The notes beneath the pieces are model-generated. The model saw only the letters and a program-made list of their open reading frames with translations. It did not search any database and was not told the DNA's origin. From Ochromonadaceae sp. CCMP2298 (lineage: Eukaryota; Sar; Synurophyceae; Ochromonadales; Ochromonadaceae), in NCBI GenBank assembly GCA_026770595.1, contig MU634244.1, forward strand, positions 1 to 14,044: DNA of 14,044 nt, written 5' to 3'. Of the stretch, positions 1 through 5,886 are shown in pieces (position 1 is the first letter of the stretch; each line of letters begins with the position of its first letter). The translations under genes were made by a program, and so were the position numbers.

Positions 1-171
1 ATGGTCGAGGTATACCGCGCAACGGGACTCCCCCCCTTCGGAGTTCTCAACCCCCCCGCGACTGACGACGAGCTCCAACTGTTCCAGTTCAAGGACGGAC
101 AGCCAAGAGTCACTCATCTCACCGTGTTCCAATTCATATACTGCCTAAGACGTATCGAGCTTAACCGTTAA
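1..171 (+). CDS. Possible 3' end of an unrecognised gene (56 codons, open at window edge)
   Basis: Frame 1 is open from base 1 to a TAA at 169-171. It begins with ATG at base 1, but the frame may simply continue leftwards, so that ATG is not a proven start. The 56 residues contain a Pro-rich stretch near residues 11-20 and a more hydrophobic, basic end (FQFIYCLRRIELNR). I recognise no family. An open run this short can occur by chance in GC-rich DNA. It could also be an upstream exon of the ankyrin-repeat gene, with the purine-rich minisatellite as intron, but no convincing splice donor supports that. It could equally be the end of an unrelated gene. Confidence 0.25.
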   Translation: MVEVYRATGLPPFGVLNPPATDDELQLFQFKDGQPRVTHLTVFQFIYCLRRIELNR

Positions 172-187
172 ACAATCGAACATCGGA

Positions 188-531
188 TCCATTCTTCTTA
201 TTACACACCCCGACACCGGAGAAAGGGGAGACCCCGAGAGAGAGGAGAGACGGGACAGGGGAGTCGGGACACACACGCGCGAGCAACTGACTACACACCA
301 GAGACACGCGCGAGCAAGAGAGAGAGGGGAGGGAAAGGGGGCAACTCTCTGGACGCGCGAGCAAGAGAGAGAGAGAGAGAGGGGAGGGAAAGGGGAGACG
401 CGCGAGCAACTGGGGGACGCGCGAGCAGGGGAGAGAGGGGAGGGAAAAGGGAGAGAGGGGAGGGAAAAGGGAGGACTCGCGAGCAACTGGGGGACGACGA
501 GAAGGGGAGAGACACCAACGCCCCAAGATTT
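188..531. repeat. Purine-rich minisatellite with an ACGCGCGAGCAA core
   Basis: About 340 bases are overwhelmingly A and G on the plus strand: runs of GAGAGA, GGGGAGGGAAA and similar. They are punctuated by a recurring core ACGCGCGAGCA(A/G), seen at about 275, 306, 353, 398 and 417, with a variant ACTCGCGAGCAACTG at 475. Several copies continue as ...CAACTG(G/A). No plus-strand coding sense is visible. All three minus-strand frames are open across the densest part only because pyrimidine-rich codons cannot be stops. The strand asymmetry and repeated G-runs make it a candidate for triplex or G-quadruplex formation. It could be an intron, a 5' flank or simple intergenic satellite. Confidence 0.85.
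431..470. repeat. Exact 20-bp tandem duplication inside the purine tract
   Basis: Bases 431-450 and 451-470 are identical 20-mers of the form GAGAGAGGGG followed by AGGGAAAAGG. Related imperfect copies lie nearby (about 319-340 and 369-396). This is recent slippage or unequal exchange within the larger minisatellite. Confidence 0.95.
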
Positions 532-566
532 AACGCCCCAAAAAAGTGCGTGGTGACCCTTAGTAG

Positions 567-1211
567 TTGCTGAAGTGGCTGCGAGCTCAGAATCCTCCTT
601 GCCCTTGGACTGAGTCGACTTGTAATAGGGCTGCAGAAGGCGGTCGTCTTGAGGTGCTGCAATGGGTGCGATCCCAGGACCCTCCTTGCCTTTGGGGTGC
701 AGGAACTTCTGAGTCTGCTGCAGCAGGCGGTCGTCTTGAGGTGCTGCAATGGCTGCGGGCACAGGACCCTCCCTGTCCTTGGACTGAGTCGACTTGTGCG
801 AGGGCTGCAGCAGGCGGCCATCTTGAGGTGCTGCAATGGATGCGAGCGCAGGACCCTCCCTGTCCGTGGAATGACGATGTTTGTGACTATGCTGCAGAGG
901 GCAATCGTCTTGAGGTGCTGCAGTGGCTGCGATCCCAGAACCCTCCTTGCCCTTGGACTCATTGGACTTGTGCCTTCGCTGCAGAACCTGGTAATCTTGA
1001 GGTGCTGCAATGGCTGCGAGCGCAGGACCCTCCTTGTCCCTGGGCTGAGATGACTTGTCGCATGGCTGCAGCAGGTGGTAATCTTGAGGTGCTGCAATGG
1101 CTGCGAGCGCAGGATCCTCCTTGTCCCTGGGATGCTGCAGAGTGTGCTTTTGCAGCGACGAATCGTGGCAGACATGAGGTGCGACAGTGGATATTGAACA
1201 ACGAATTTTAG
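567..1211 (+). CDS. Ankyrin-like 29-residue repeat protein, 3' part or decayed copy
   Basis: The frame encodes about seven tandem repeats close to LEVLQWLRAQDPPCPW followed by a variable TCxxAAxGG segment, each 29 residues. Repeat starts at 648, 735, 822, 909, 996 and 1083 are exactly 87 bases apart. A degenerate last half-repeat begins at 1173 (90 bases on) and ends in TAG at 1209-1211. The repeat resembles the diverged ankyrin-type arrays (LEVLxWxRxxGCPW) that are abundant in some algae and in large DNA viruses of protists; these are generally protein-interaction modules, and no partner can be named. No ATG opens the frame: the first codons are TTG CTG AAG TGG and the two codons before are TAG TAG (561-566). 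The first internal Met is in the fourth repeat. It is therefore either a terminal exon preceded by an acceptor AG near 563 or 566, or a truncated pseudogene. Confidence 0.6.
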   Translation: MLKWLRAQNPPCPWTESTCNRAAEGGRLEVLQWVRSQDPPCLWGAGTSESAAAGGRLEVLQWLRAQDPPCPWTESTCARAAAGGHLEVLQWMRAQDPPCPWNDDVCDYAAEGNRLEVLQWLRSQNPPCPWTHWTCAFAAEPGNLEVLQWLRAQDPPCPWAEMTCRMAAAGGNLEVLQWLRAQDPPCPWDAAECAFAATNRGRHEVRQWILNNEF

Positions 1212-1603
1212 CGCCACGTGATTGCCAGTGGCCACACCCACTACGTTTTCTGAATGTTAACGGTTTCCCCTGAATACTCTGTACTGTGCATTCTCGCCCC
1301 CTTTCATGTCAGGGGCGGGCCTTGAGTGTGCATTAAGGCATTAAGAAACATGAGGTAGCATTCCTGCCTTTTAATGTCACCTGTCACCTGTCATGTGTTG
1401 CGTGTCAGGGGAGGATAAACAGATATAGACAAAGGATCTAGGGTTTCTTGGGCCTCCTTTTCTCGACTTTTGAGGGAGCGACGTTGCGACTACAGTAGGA
1501 AAGTGGCAAGTCGAATTAAGTGACGAGTCTAGTTAAAGTCAACGTGTTCCAGCCTCCCGCTGAGCAGATACATAGTTACAGTGGTGCACGCGACGGGGTG
1601 TAT
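1212..1603. other. Gene-free interval between the ankyrin-like array and DNAAF1
   Basis: About 390 bases with lower GC than the flanking genes and no credible reading frame. It contains a palindromic CACGTG at 1215-1220, an 8-bp direct repeat (CATTAAGG/CATTAAGA) at 1331-1346, a 7-bp repeat (GTCACCT twice, then GTCATGT) at 1376-1396, and two similar TGTCAGGGG(C/A)GG blocks near 1306 and 1406. None identifies a mobile element. The right part must include the 3' untranslated region of the minus-strand DNAAF1 gene. Confidence 0.6.
1576..1580 (-). terminator. Candidate TGTAA poly(A) signal for DNAAF1
   Basis: TTACA on the plus strand reads TGTAA on the coding strand, 24 bases after the DNAAF1 stop. 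TGTAA is the established poly(A) signal of green algae; its use here is unproven. A five-base word is weak evidence, but AIP1 also has one shortly after its stop. No AATAAA is visible on the minus strand within the nearest 300 bases. Confidence 0.25.
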
Positions 1604-3022
1604 TTAGTCCAGCTCCTCCATGTCCACGCCCTCCTCCTCCGATGCGGGGGGGGCCGGGGGCAGGGGCGCTCCTGCCTGCGCCTCGCTGAGCTTGGACCTG
1701 TGCGCGAAGGCGGGGTCGGCGGCGGTGGGGGGCAGCGGGGGCATCGGGGCCTTGGGCGGGCTGGCGGTTGCGGGCGTGCTGGAGCCGCTCTTGTGCTCCT
1801 GCACCCCGCCCACCGCCTCCTCCACAGCGGGGATGGGTGGGGCTTCGTCGCTGTCCGCGCCACTGTCCTCTCCCTCTTTCTCTGTCTCTTTCTCTGCCTC
1901 ACCGCCCTCTGTCTGCGCGGAGATACGAGCCTCCTGCGTGCTGCCACACAGGTCCGCTACCTCCTGCCACATGTCCGCATTGGAGGGGTGCGCAGGCCCC
2001 TCCAGGTCCAGGTCCGCCTCTGCGTCCGCCTGCTGCTGCCTCTCACTCCGCTCGCTGAAGGGCTTGCTGTCGGGGCCCCAGCGGGCCTCGCGGATCTCGC
2101 GCAGCTGGGCGGACTCGGGCACGTGCACCACGGCCTCGCCTGAGAAAGGGTTAAACTCCCCCCCCCGCACCTCCTGCACCTCCGGGCTCTCCAGGGCCGG
2201 CTCCCCGCGAGCCTCGCGATCCGCCGCATCCTGCCGCCTCTTGTCCTCCTTGCCCTTGCGCACCATCTGCTCGAAGGCGCGGAAGTTTCGCTCGTCCGCC
2301 TCGTCCTTCTCCCTGCGGATGAGCTTCACCTCTGCCCGCTCTGCCTCCAGCGCGCCCTCCGCAGTGGCGCCCCCCTCCAGCGCCAGGGCCCAGGCCGTGG
2401 TGCGTCTGCGCTCGTCCTCGAATACGGGTCTGTCGTCTAGGTACTTGAGAAACTTGCAGCGCGCTACTACTGTCTTGCGGTAGTTGGAGATGGCCTTGAC
2501 GCAGGGGTTGCCCATCAGGTAGAGCACGCGCAGGTCCGGCAGGCCAGCCACCACATCTACCACCCCAGGGTCCTCGATCTTGTTGCTCTGCAGGTCGATG
2601 GTCTGCAGGCTGAGCAGGTCCTTGAGCTGCTCCACGCTCTCTAGGGTCTTCAGCGCGTTGTGCGCCAGGTTGAGCGAGGTGAGCTTCAGCATGTGCGACA
2701 GGTTCTCCACCTTCTTTATGTAGTTCTTCGAGAAGTTTATGTTGTCCATCTCCAGCTGGTTGTCCAGGTTCTCGATCTTGTCTAGGATGTTCTCGTGCAG
2801 GAAGAGGGTCTTCAGAGCCTTCTGGTTCTCCAGGCCCTCGATCTTGGTGAGCCCGTTGCCCTCCAGCCACAGCGCCTTCAGGCCAGTGTACTCCTCCAGG
2901 TTCGTTATCGAGTGGAAGCCCTTGTAGTGCAGATACAGCTTGTCGTTGATAGCGGGAGTCGTGTAGCACCCGTCTGTGTCCTTGCACATCTTCTTCAGCA
3001 TCTGCTTGGTCATTTCCGCCAT
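1604..3022 (-). CDS. DNAAF1: DNAAF1/LRRC50/ODA7-type dynein arm assembly factor
   Basis: A 472-residue, intronless protein. Family knowledge: DNAAF1 (ODA7 in Chlamydomonas) acts in cytoplasmic preassembly of axonemal dynein arms and is kept only in organisms with motile cilia. What is seen: a short N-terminal helix, then SDS22-like leucine-rich repeats beginning at about residues 29, 48, 70, 92, 114, 139 and 164 (for example [17 protein letters not shown]), closed by an LRR cap at about 178-205 ([20 protein letters not shown]). A charged, probably coiled-coil stretch follows (about 205-275), with NPFSGE at 291-296, then a poorly conserved Glu/Pro/Ala-rich tail. The LRR block plus the [12 protein letters not shown] cap is typical of DNAAF1; other ciliary SDS22-like proteins are the main alternative. 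The start ATG has a strong context (ACCATGG). It is shorter than human DNAAF1 (725 residues), the loss being in the variable tail. A run of nine Cs (2158-2166) in the coding region is a potential slippage site. Confidence 0.9.
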   Translation of the reverse strand: MAEMTKQMLKKMCKDTDGCYTTPAINDKLYLHYKGFHSITNLEEYTGLKALWLEGNGLTKIEGLENQKALKTLFLHENILDKIENLDNQLEMDNINFSKNYIKKVENLSHMLKLTSLNLAHNALKTLESVEQLKDLLSLQTIDLQSNKIEDPGVVDVVAGLPDLRVLYLMGNPCVKAISNYRKTVVARCKFLKYLDDRPVFEDERRRTTAWALALEGGATAEGALEAERAEVKLIRREKDEADERNFRAFEQMVRKGKEDKRRQDAADREARGEPALESPEVQEVRGGEFNPFSGEAVVHVPESAQLREIREARWGPDSKPFSERSERQQQADAEADLDLEGPAHPSNADMWQEVADLCGSTQEARISAQTEGGEAEKETEKEGEDSGADSDEAPPIPAVEEAVGGVQEHKSGSSTPATASPPKAPMPPLPPTAADPAFAHRSKLSEAQAGAPLPPAPPASEEEGVDMEELD

Positions 3023-3571
3023 GGTCGCGGCTGGTCGTGCGTGGGAGGCTGGAGTAGAGATGGGCGATCGGCCGAAAGGTGCGCAACGACTGTAGGGATG
3101 GACGAAGGGGCTCCTGGTGGGTCAAGACGAATACAGCGAGGCAGTGCTCGTTCGACTCGGCTTTGAGGCGGATGAAGAGGCCACAACACGAGAGAGCTTC
3201 GATTACAAACTTCGATGCCTCGGCTTCCAACGACGATGCGACCGTTTCTTCCTCGCAAAAGTGGACTTGAGACCCTCCGCACAAATTGGACAAATTGTGG
3301 GTTTTTCAAGATCCTCCTTACAAGAAGGGTCCCGGTTTTGGGGGTGCCAAATCCTCTCGCCAAAAGATCCAATCATCGGTTAACTTATCCTCTCTTGTTG
3401 CCTCTCTGCGCGATCTGGGGGCAAGACTCGGCCCCCGCTCCTCTTCCGCAGTCAACGAGTCTGGGAGTAGAGAGTTCCTGCCCTCACACCGTATTGCTCG
3501 TTCAGCAAGTCCGCATTCGCAGCGCCGGCTGGTCTTGTTCTCCTCTTTGCCCGTCCCAACGAGATTTCGCC
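3023..3571. promoter_or_regulatory. Shared upstream region of divergent DNAAF1 and AIP1
   Basis: The two start codons are 549 bases apart and point away from each other, so this interval must hold both 5' untranslated regions and both promoters unless an intron or further exon lies within. I see no TATA box and no confident ciliary X-box. The last 35 bases before the AIP1 ATG are pyrimidine-rich. The right part is unusually free of stops in two plus-strand frames. One of them is continuous with AIP1 from an ATG at 3215. Small direct repeats occur (CTTCGAT twice near 3200; CAAATTG twice near 3282-3297). Confidence 0.6.
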
Positions 3572-5440
3572 ATGTCGGGATTCAACGTGGGCGCGAACGC
3601 CTTCCTCTCCTCCGCGCTCAAGGAAAAGCTGCTCTGCCCGAACCCAACCACGGAGCGAGGAGTGGGTCTGCACGTGAACGCGCACCCGACCCTGCCCTTG
3701 ATCATCTACCCCTCCGGCAAGTTCATCGTGGTTCGGGACATGACCAACCCGGGCAACTCCTTCGTCTACCGCGGACACGCCTCCACCACCACCGTGGCCA
3801 AGTTCTCCCCCAACGGTTACTGGGTGGCCTCTGGAGACAGCTCGGGCAAGCTGCGTGTGTGGTCTTGGGACAACCCGGAGCACCTTACCAAGATGGAGAC
3901 GCAGGCATTCTCGGGGCGTATCGGGGACCTGGACTGGGACTGCGAGTCCAAGAAGCTGGCCGTGGGCGGAGAGGGCTCAGGCATCTTGGTCAAGTGCCTC
4001 ACTTGGGATACGGGCAACACGGCGGGCGAGATGGTGGGTCACAACAAGCGCGTGCTGTCCGTGGCCTACAAGCCCTCCAGGCCCTTCCGCATCATCACCG
4101 CATCAGAGGACTTCAAAACCGTCTTCTACGCAGGTCCGCCGTTCAAGCTCGACCACTCCATGGCGGCGCACTCGAACTTCGCCAACTGCGTGCGCTACTC
4201 GGCCGACGGCAGCAGAGCCGTGTCGGTGGGCTCGGACAAGAAGATTCAGCTGTACGACGGGAAGACGGGAGAGATGACACTGGACCTGCCCAACGCACAC
4301 GCGGGCGGCATCTACTCGGTCAGCTTCAGCCCCGACGGAGCGCACTTCATCACGGCCTCTGCGGACAAGACGGTGAAGCTGTGGTGCTCAGAGTCTGGTC
4401 AGCTGCAGGAGACATTCACCATCGCGCAGGTCCCAGGGGACCCGCAGGTGGGGGACGCGCAGGTCAGCTGTCTGTGGACGTCCTTCTGCATGCTCTCCGT
4501 GTCCCTCAACGGAAACATCAACCTCCTCGTGAGGGGCAGTGAGTCTCCCGAGAGCGTGATCCAGGCCCAGCAGACGCCCATCAGCGCTCTAGCCGTGCAC
4601 CCCGCCAGCCAGAGGGTCTACAGCGGCTCCACCGACGGAGTGGTCTGCATGCGCGACCTAGCAGGCGCTGCCGAGGGGGTGCGCCTAGGGGGGGACAAGA
4701 AGCACCTCAGCGGGGGCGCGCACGGGGGCAAGGTGGTGGGTCTGGCCTGCGTGGAGGGGGGGGTGGTCTCGGTGGGCTGGGACGACAAGATGCGCTTCTG
4801 TGTAGGGGGGGCCTACAGCACAGAGGCTGCTCTGGAGGGACAGCCGGTCTGCCTGGCCAGCTCCGCCACCCTGCTGTGCGTGGTGACCAACGCGGAGGTG
4901 GCGCTGTACCGCGGTGCCGAGAAGGTGGGCAGCATCAGTGTGCAGCAGCTGGGCTTCACGCCCACAGTGGCGGCCCTGCTTGACGAGACAGAGGTGGCCA
5001 TAGGCGGTGCCGACTTCAAAACGCACATATTTTCCCTAGACAATATGCAGTTCTCCGCAGGCGCGGTGATCGAGACGCGCAGTGCGGTGAGCGCTCTGGC
5101 CTACTCACCCGCAGGGGACGCGTTGGCTATCGGGGACGCGGGGCGGCAGGTGGAGGTGTACGAGAGGGGCAGCTGGGCAGCTCGCATCCGGGGCAAGTGG
5201 GTCTTCCACACATCCACCATCACCTGCCTGGCCTGGGCGGCGGACGGCTCAGCGCTGGCCTCTGGCTCTCTGGACGAGAACATATACGTGTGGAGCTGCG
5301 CCAACCCCTCTCAGAAGCTGCAGATACCCTTCACGCACACGGGGGGCGTGTCTGGCGTGGCGTGGCTGGCACCTGGAAAGCTGGTCTCTTCGGGCAGCGA
5401 CGGCTGCGTGGTCAGCTGGAACGTGCCCCCATTCGAGTGA
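3572..5440 (+). CDS. AIP1: Actin-interacting protein 1 (AIP1/WDR1), WD40 double propeller
   Basis: A complete 622-residue, intronless protein, close to the roughly 606 residues of human WDR1. Family role: AIP1 binds cofilin-decorated actin filaments and promotes severing, capping and disassembly in the cytoplasm; it folds as two seven-bladed beta-propellers. Seen here: the AIP1-type N-terminus (NPTTERGVG at residues 25-33), then WD-type blades throughout, for example SGDSSGKLRVW (87-97), GHNKRVLSV (156-164), the GPPFK insertion (188-192), AHAGGIYSVSFSPDG (242-256) with DKTVKLW (265-271), HTSTITCLAWAADG (546-559) with DENIYVW (568-574), and SDGCVVSW (609-616). The second propeller is more diverged. 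The ATG at 3572 (GCCATGT) was chosen because family similarity starts right after it. The frame is open upstream to another ATG at 3215, giving a possible 119-residue extension judged to be untranslated leader. It is divergent from DNAAF1 and convergent with the REJ gene. Confidence 0.95.
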   Translation: MSGFNVGANAFLSSALKEKLLCPNPTTERGVGLHVNAHPTLPLIIYPSGKFIVVRDMTNPGNSFVYRGHASTTTVAKFSPNGYWVASGDSSGKLRVWSWDNPEHLTKMETQAFSGRIGDLDWDCESKKLAVGGEGSGILVKCLTWDTGNTAGEMVGHNKRVLSVAYKPSRPFRIITASEDFKTVFYAGPPFKLDHSMAAHSNFANCVRYSADGSRAVSVGSDKKIQLYDGKTGEMTLDLPNAHAGGIYSVSFSPDGAHFITASADKTVKLWCSESGQLQETFTIAQVPGDPQVGDAQVSCLWTSFCMLSVSLNGNINLLVRGSESPESVIQAQQTPISALAVHPASQRVYSGSTDGVVCMRDLAGAAEGVRLGGDKKHLSGGAHGGKVVGLACVEGGVVSVGWDDKMRFCVGGAYSTEAALEGQPVCLASSATLLCVVTNAEVALYRGAEKVGSISVQQLGFTPTVAALLDETEVAIGGADFKTHIFSLDNMQFSAGAVIETRSAVSALAYSPAGDALAIGDAGRQVEVYERGSWAARIRGKWVFHTSTITCLAWAADGSALASGSLDENIYVWSCANPSQKLQIPFTHTGGVSGVAWLAPGKLVSSGSDGCVVSWNVPPFE

Positions 5441-5485
5441 GGCTGTCTCAGATAGTATTCGTGGCCTGCATTCATTCTCTGTCCT

Positions 5486-5490
5486 TGTAA
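5486..5490 (+). terminator. Candidate TGTAA poly(A) signal for AIP1
   Basis: TGTAA begins 46 bases after the AIP1 stop and is followed by an A-rich stretch and then an AT-rich tract. It is comparable in position to the TGTAA after DNAAF1. The competing candidate is the AATAAA at 5685. The short word makes chance occurrence quite possible. Confidence 0.25.
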
Positions 5491-5532
5491 AGTTAAACAC
5501 AAGAGAGTGTCCCGATATATTTTTATATTTTT

Positions 5533-5580
5533 ATCTGTTTATCTGTTTGTCTGTTTGTCTGTTTGTCTGTTTGTCTGTTT
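5533..5580. repeat. GTYT tetranucleotide microsatellite, six 8-bp units
   Basis: Two units of ATCTGTTT are followed by four perfect units of GTCTGTTT, ending in a T-run before CCCC. Equivalent to alternating GTCT/GTTT tetramers. It lies in the AIP1 3' flank and would make the transcript U-rich. Confidence 0.95.
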
Positions 5581-5684
5581 TTCCCCGTAGGATCCTGTAC
5601 CGGTCCTTTGGCCGTCGACAGTGTGGCCTCTGCTGCCAAATATCGCCTAACCAACCGGTACAACATACTAAATGGTGTGACACA

Positions 5685-5690
5685 AATAAA
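5685..5690 (+). terminator. AATAAA, candidate poly(A) signal for AIP1
   Basis: A perfect AATAAA within CACAAATAAAAAAATTG, 245 bases after the AIP1 stop. It is followed 34 bases later by a strong G-rich element, an arrangement like poly(A) signals with G-rich downstream auxiliary elements in animals. Whether this lineage uses AATAAA is unknown. Confidence 0.4.
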
Positions 5691-5723
5691 AAAATTGAAT
5701 ACGGTATCCCTAGTGTGGCATTT

Positions 5724-5747
5724 GGGTGTGGGAGGGGGGGAGGGGGG
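5724..5747 (+). other. G-quadruplex-forming motif
   Basis: Four plus-strand G-runs of 3, 3, 7 and 6 bases are separated by loops TGT, A and A. This meets the usual G-quadruplex rule with very short loops, which favours stability. It lies between the two convergent genes, just beyond the AATAAA of AIP1, where a stable structure in the transcript could slow polymerase; that role is inferred. Confidence 0.7.
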
Positions 5748-5815
5748 TTCTTCTCGGACCAGTAGGCTCCTAGAAGGGCATAGAAGGGGATAGTCCTTCC
5801 CCAACTGCTGGTTAC

Positions 5816-5859
5816 TGCTGACCTGATGGATGGTGCCGTCGACTGGCATCAGATCAGCA
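5816..5859 (-). terminator. 13-bp inverted repeat downstream of the REJ-protein stop
   Basis: TGCTGACCTGATG (5816-5828) and CATCAGATCAGCA (5847-5859) are inverted copies with a single mismatch and an 18-base loop. In minus-strand RNA, that is the 3' untranslated region of the REJ gene, the mismatch becomes a G-U wobble, so all 13 pairs can form; in plus-strand RNA it is a C-A mismatch. It starts about 22 bases after the stop codon. It could be a 3' UTR stem-loop or processing element; no intrinsic-terminator U-tract follows. Confidence 0.5.
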
Positions 5860-5886
5860 CTCACTCACTCACTCACTCACTCACTC
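5858..5886. repeat. CACT tetranucleotide microsatellite spanning a stop codon
   Basis: Just over seven uninterrupted copies of CACT. The REJ gene's TGA (5881-5883) is made from this repeat, and a second in-frame TGA follows 12 bases later (5869-5871), because a 4-bp repeat brings the same codon back into frame every three units. Confidence 0.95.

Larger units (their letters stand above)
5441..5880. other. Convergent intergenic region between AIP1 and the REJ-protein gene
   Basis: About 440 bases without a credible gene; it must contain the 3' ends of both convergent transcripts. From left to right it holds a TGTAA word, an AT-rich tract (5515-5535), a GTYT tetranucleotide repeat, an AATAAA hexamer, a G-quadruplex motif, a short inverted repeat GAAGG...CCTTC (about 5784-5800), a 13-bp-stem hairpin and a CACT microsatellite. 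The better-defined items are listed separately. Confidence 0.7.

Noticed and set aside
188-531. CRISPR-like array in the purine repeats
   Set aside because: Core copies are irregularly spaced, the intervals are themselves low-complexity repeats rather than unique spacers, and the context is eukaryotic.
145-1241. Long minus-strand open frames over the purine tract and ankyrin-like array
   Set aside because: The minus strand is almost pure pyrimidine here, and stop codons need purines, so several frames stay open without coding. The translations are Ser/Pro/Leu low complexity, and the part opposite the ankyrin array simply mirrors its 87-bp period.
1320-1410. Mobile-element footprint from the short direct repeats
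   Set aside because: The repeats are 7-8 bp tandem units with no terminal inverted repeats, target-site duplication or transposase remnant.
3060-3095. RFX X-box for DNAAF1 near GGTGCGCAAC
   Set aside because: Only one half-site (GCAAC/GTTGC) is present; the opposing half does not fit at any allowed spacing.
2151-3293. 380-codon minus-strand frame overlapping DNAAF1
   Set aside because: It is an alternative frame of DNAAF1, Gly/Ala/Arg-rich from GC-rich codons, with no recognisable domain; the DNAAF1 frame has the leucine-rich repeats.
3286-4542. 418-codon plus-strand frame overlapping AIP1
   Set aside because: It has no ATG start (TTG) and an Arg/Gly/Leu/His-rich composition typical of a shifted frame; the AIP1 frame matches the family from end to end.
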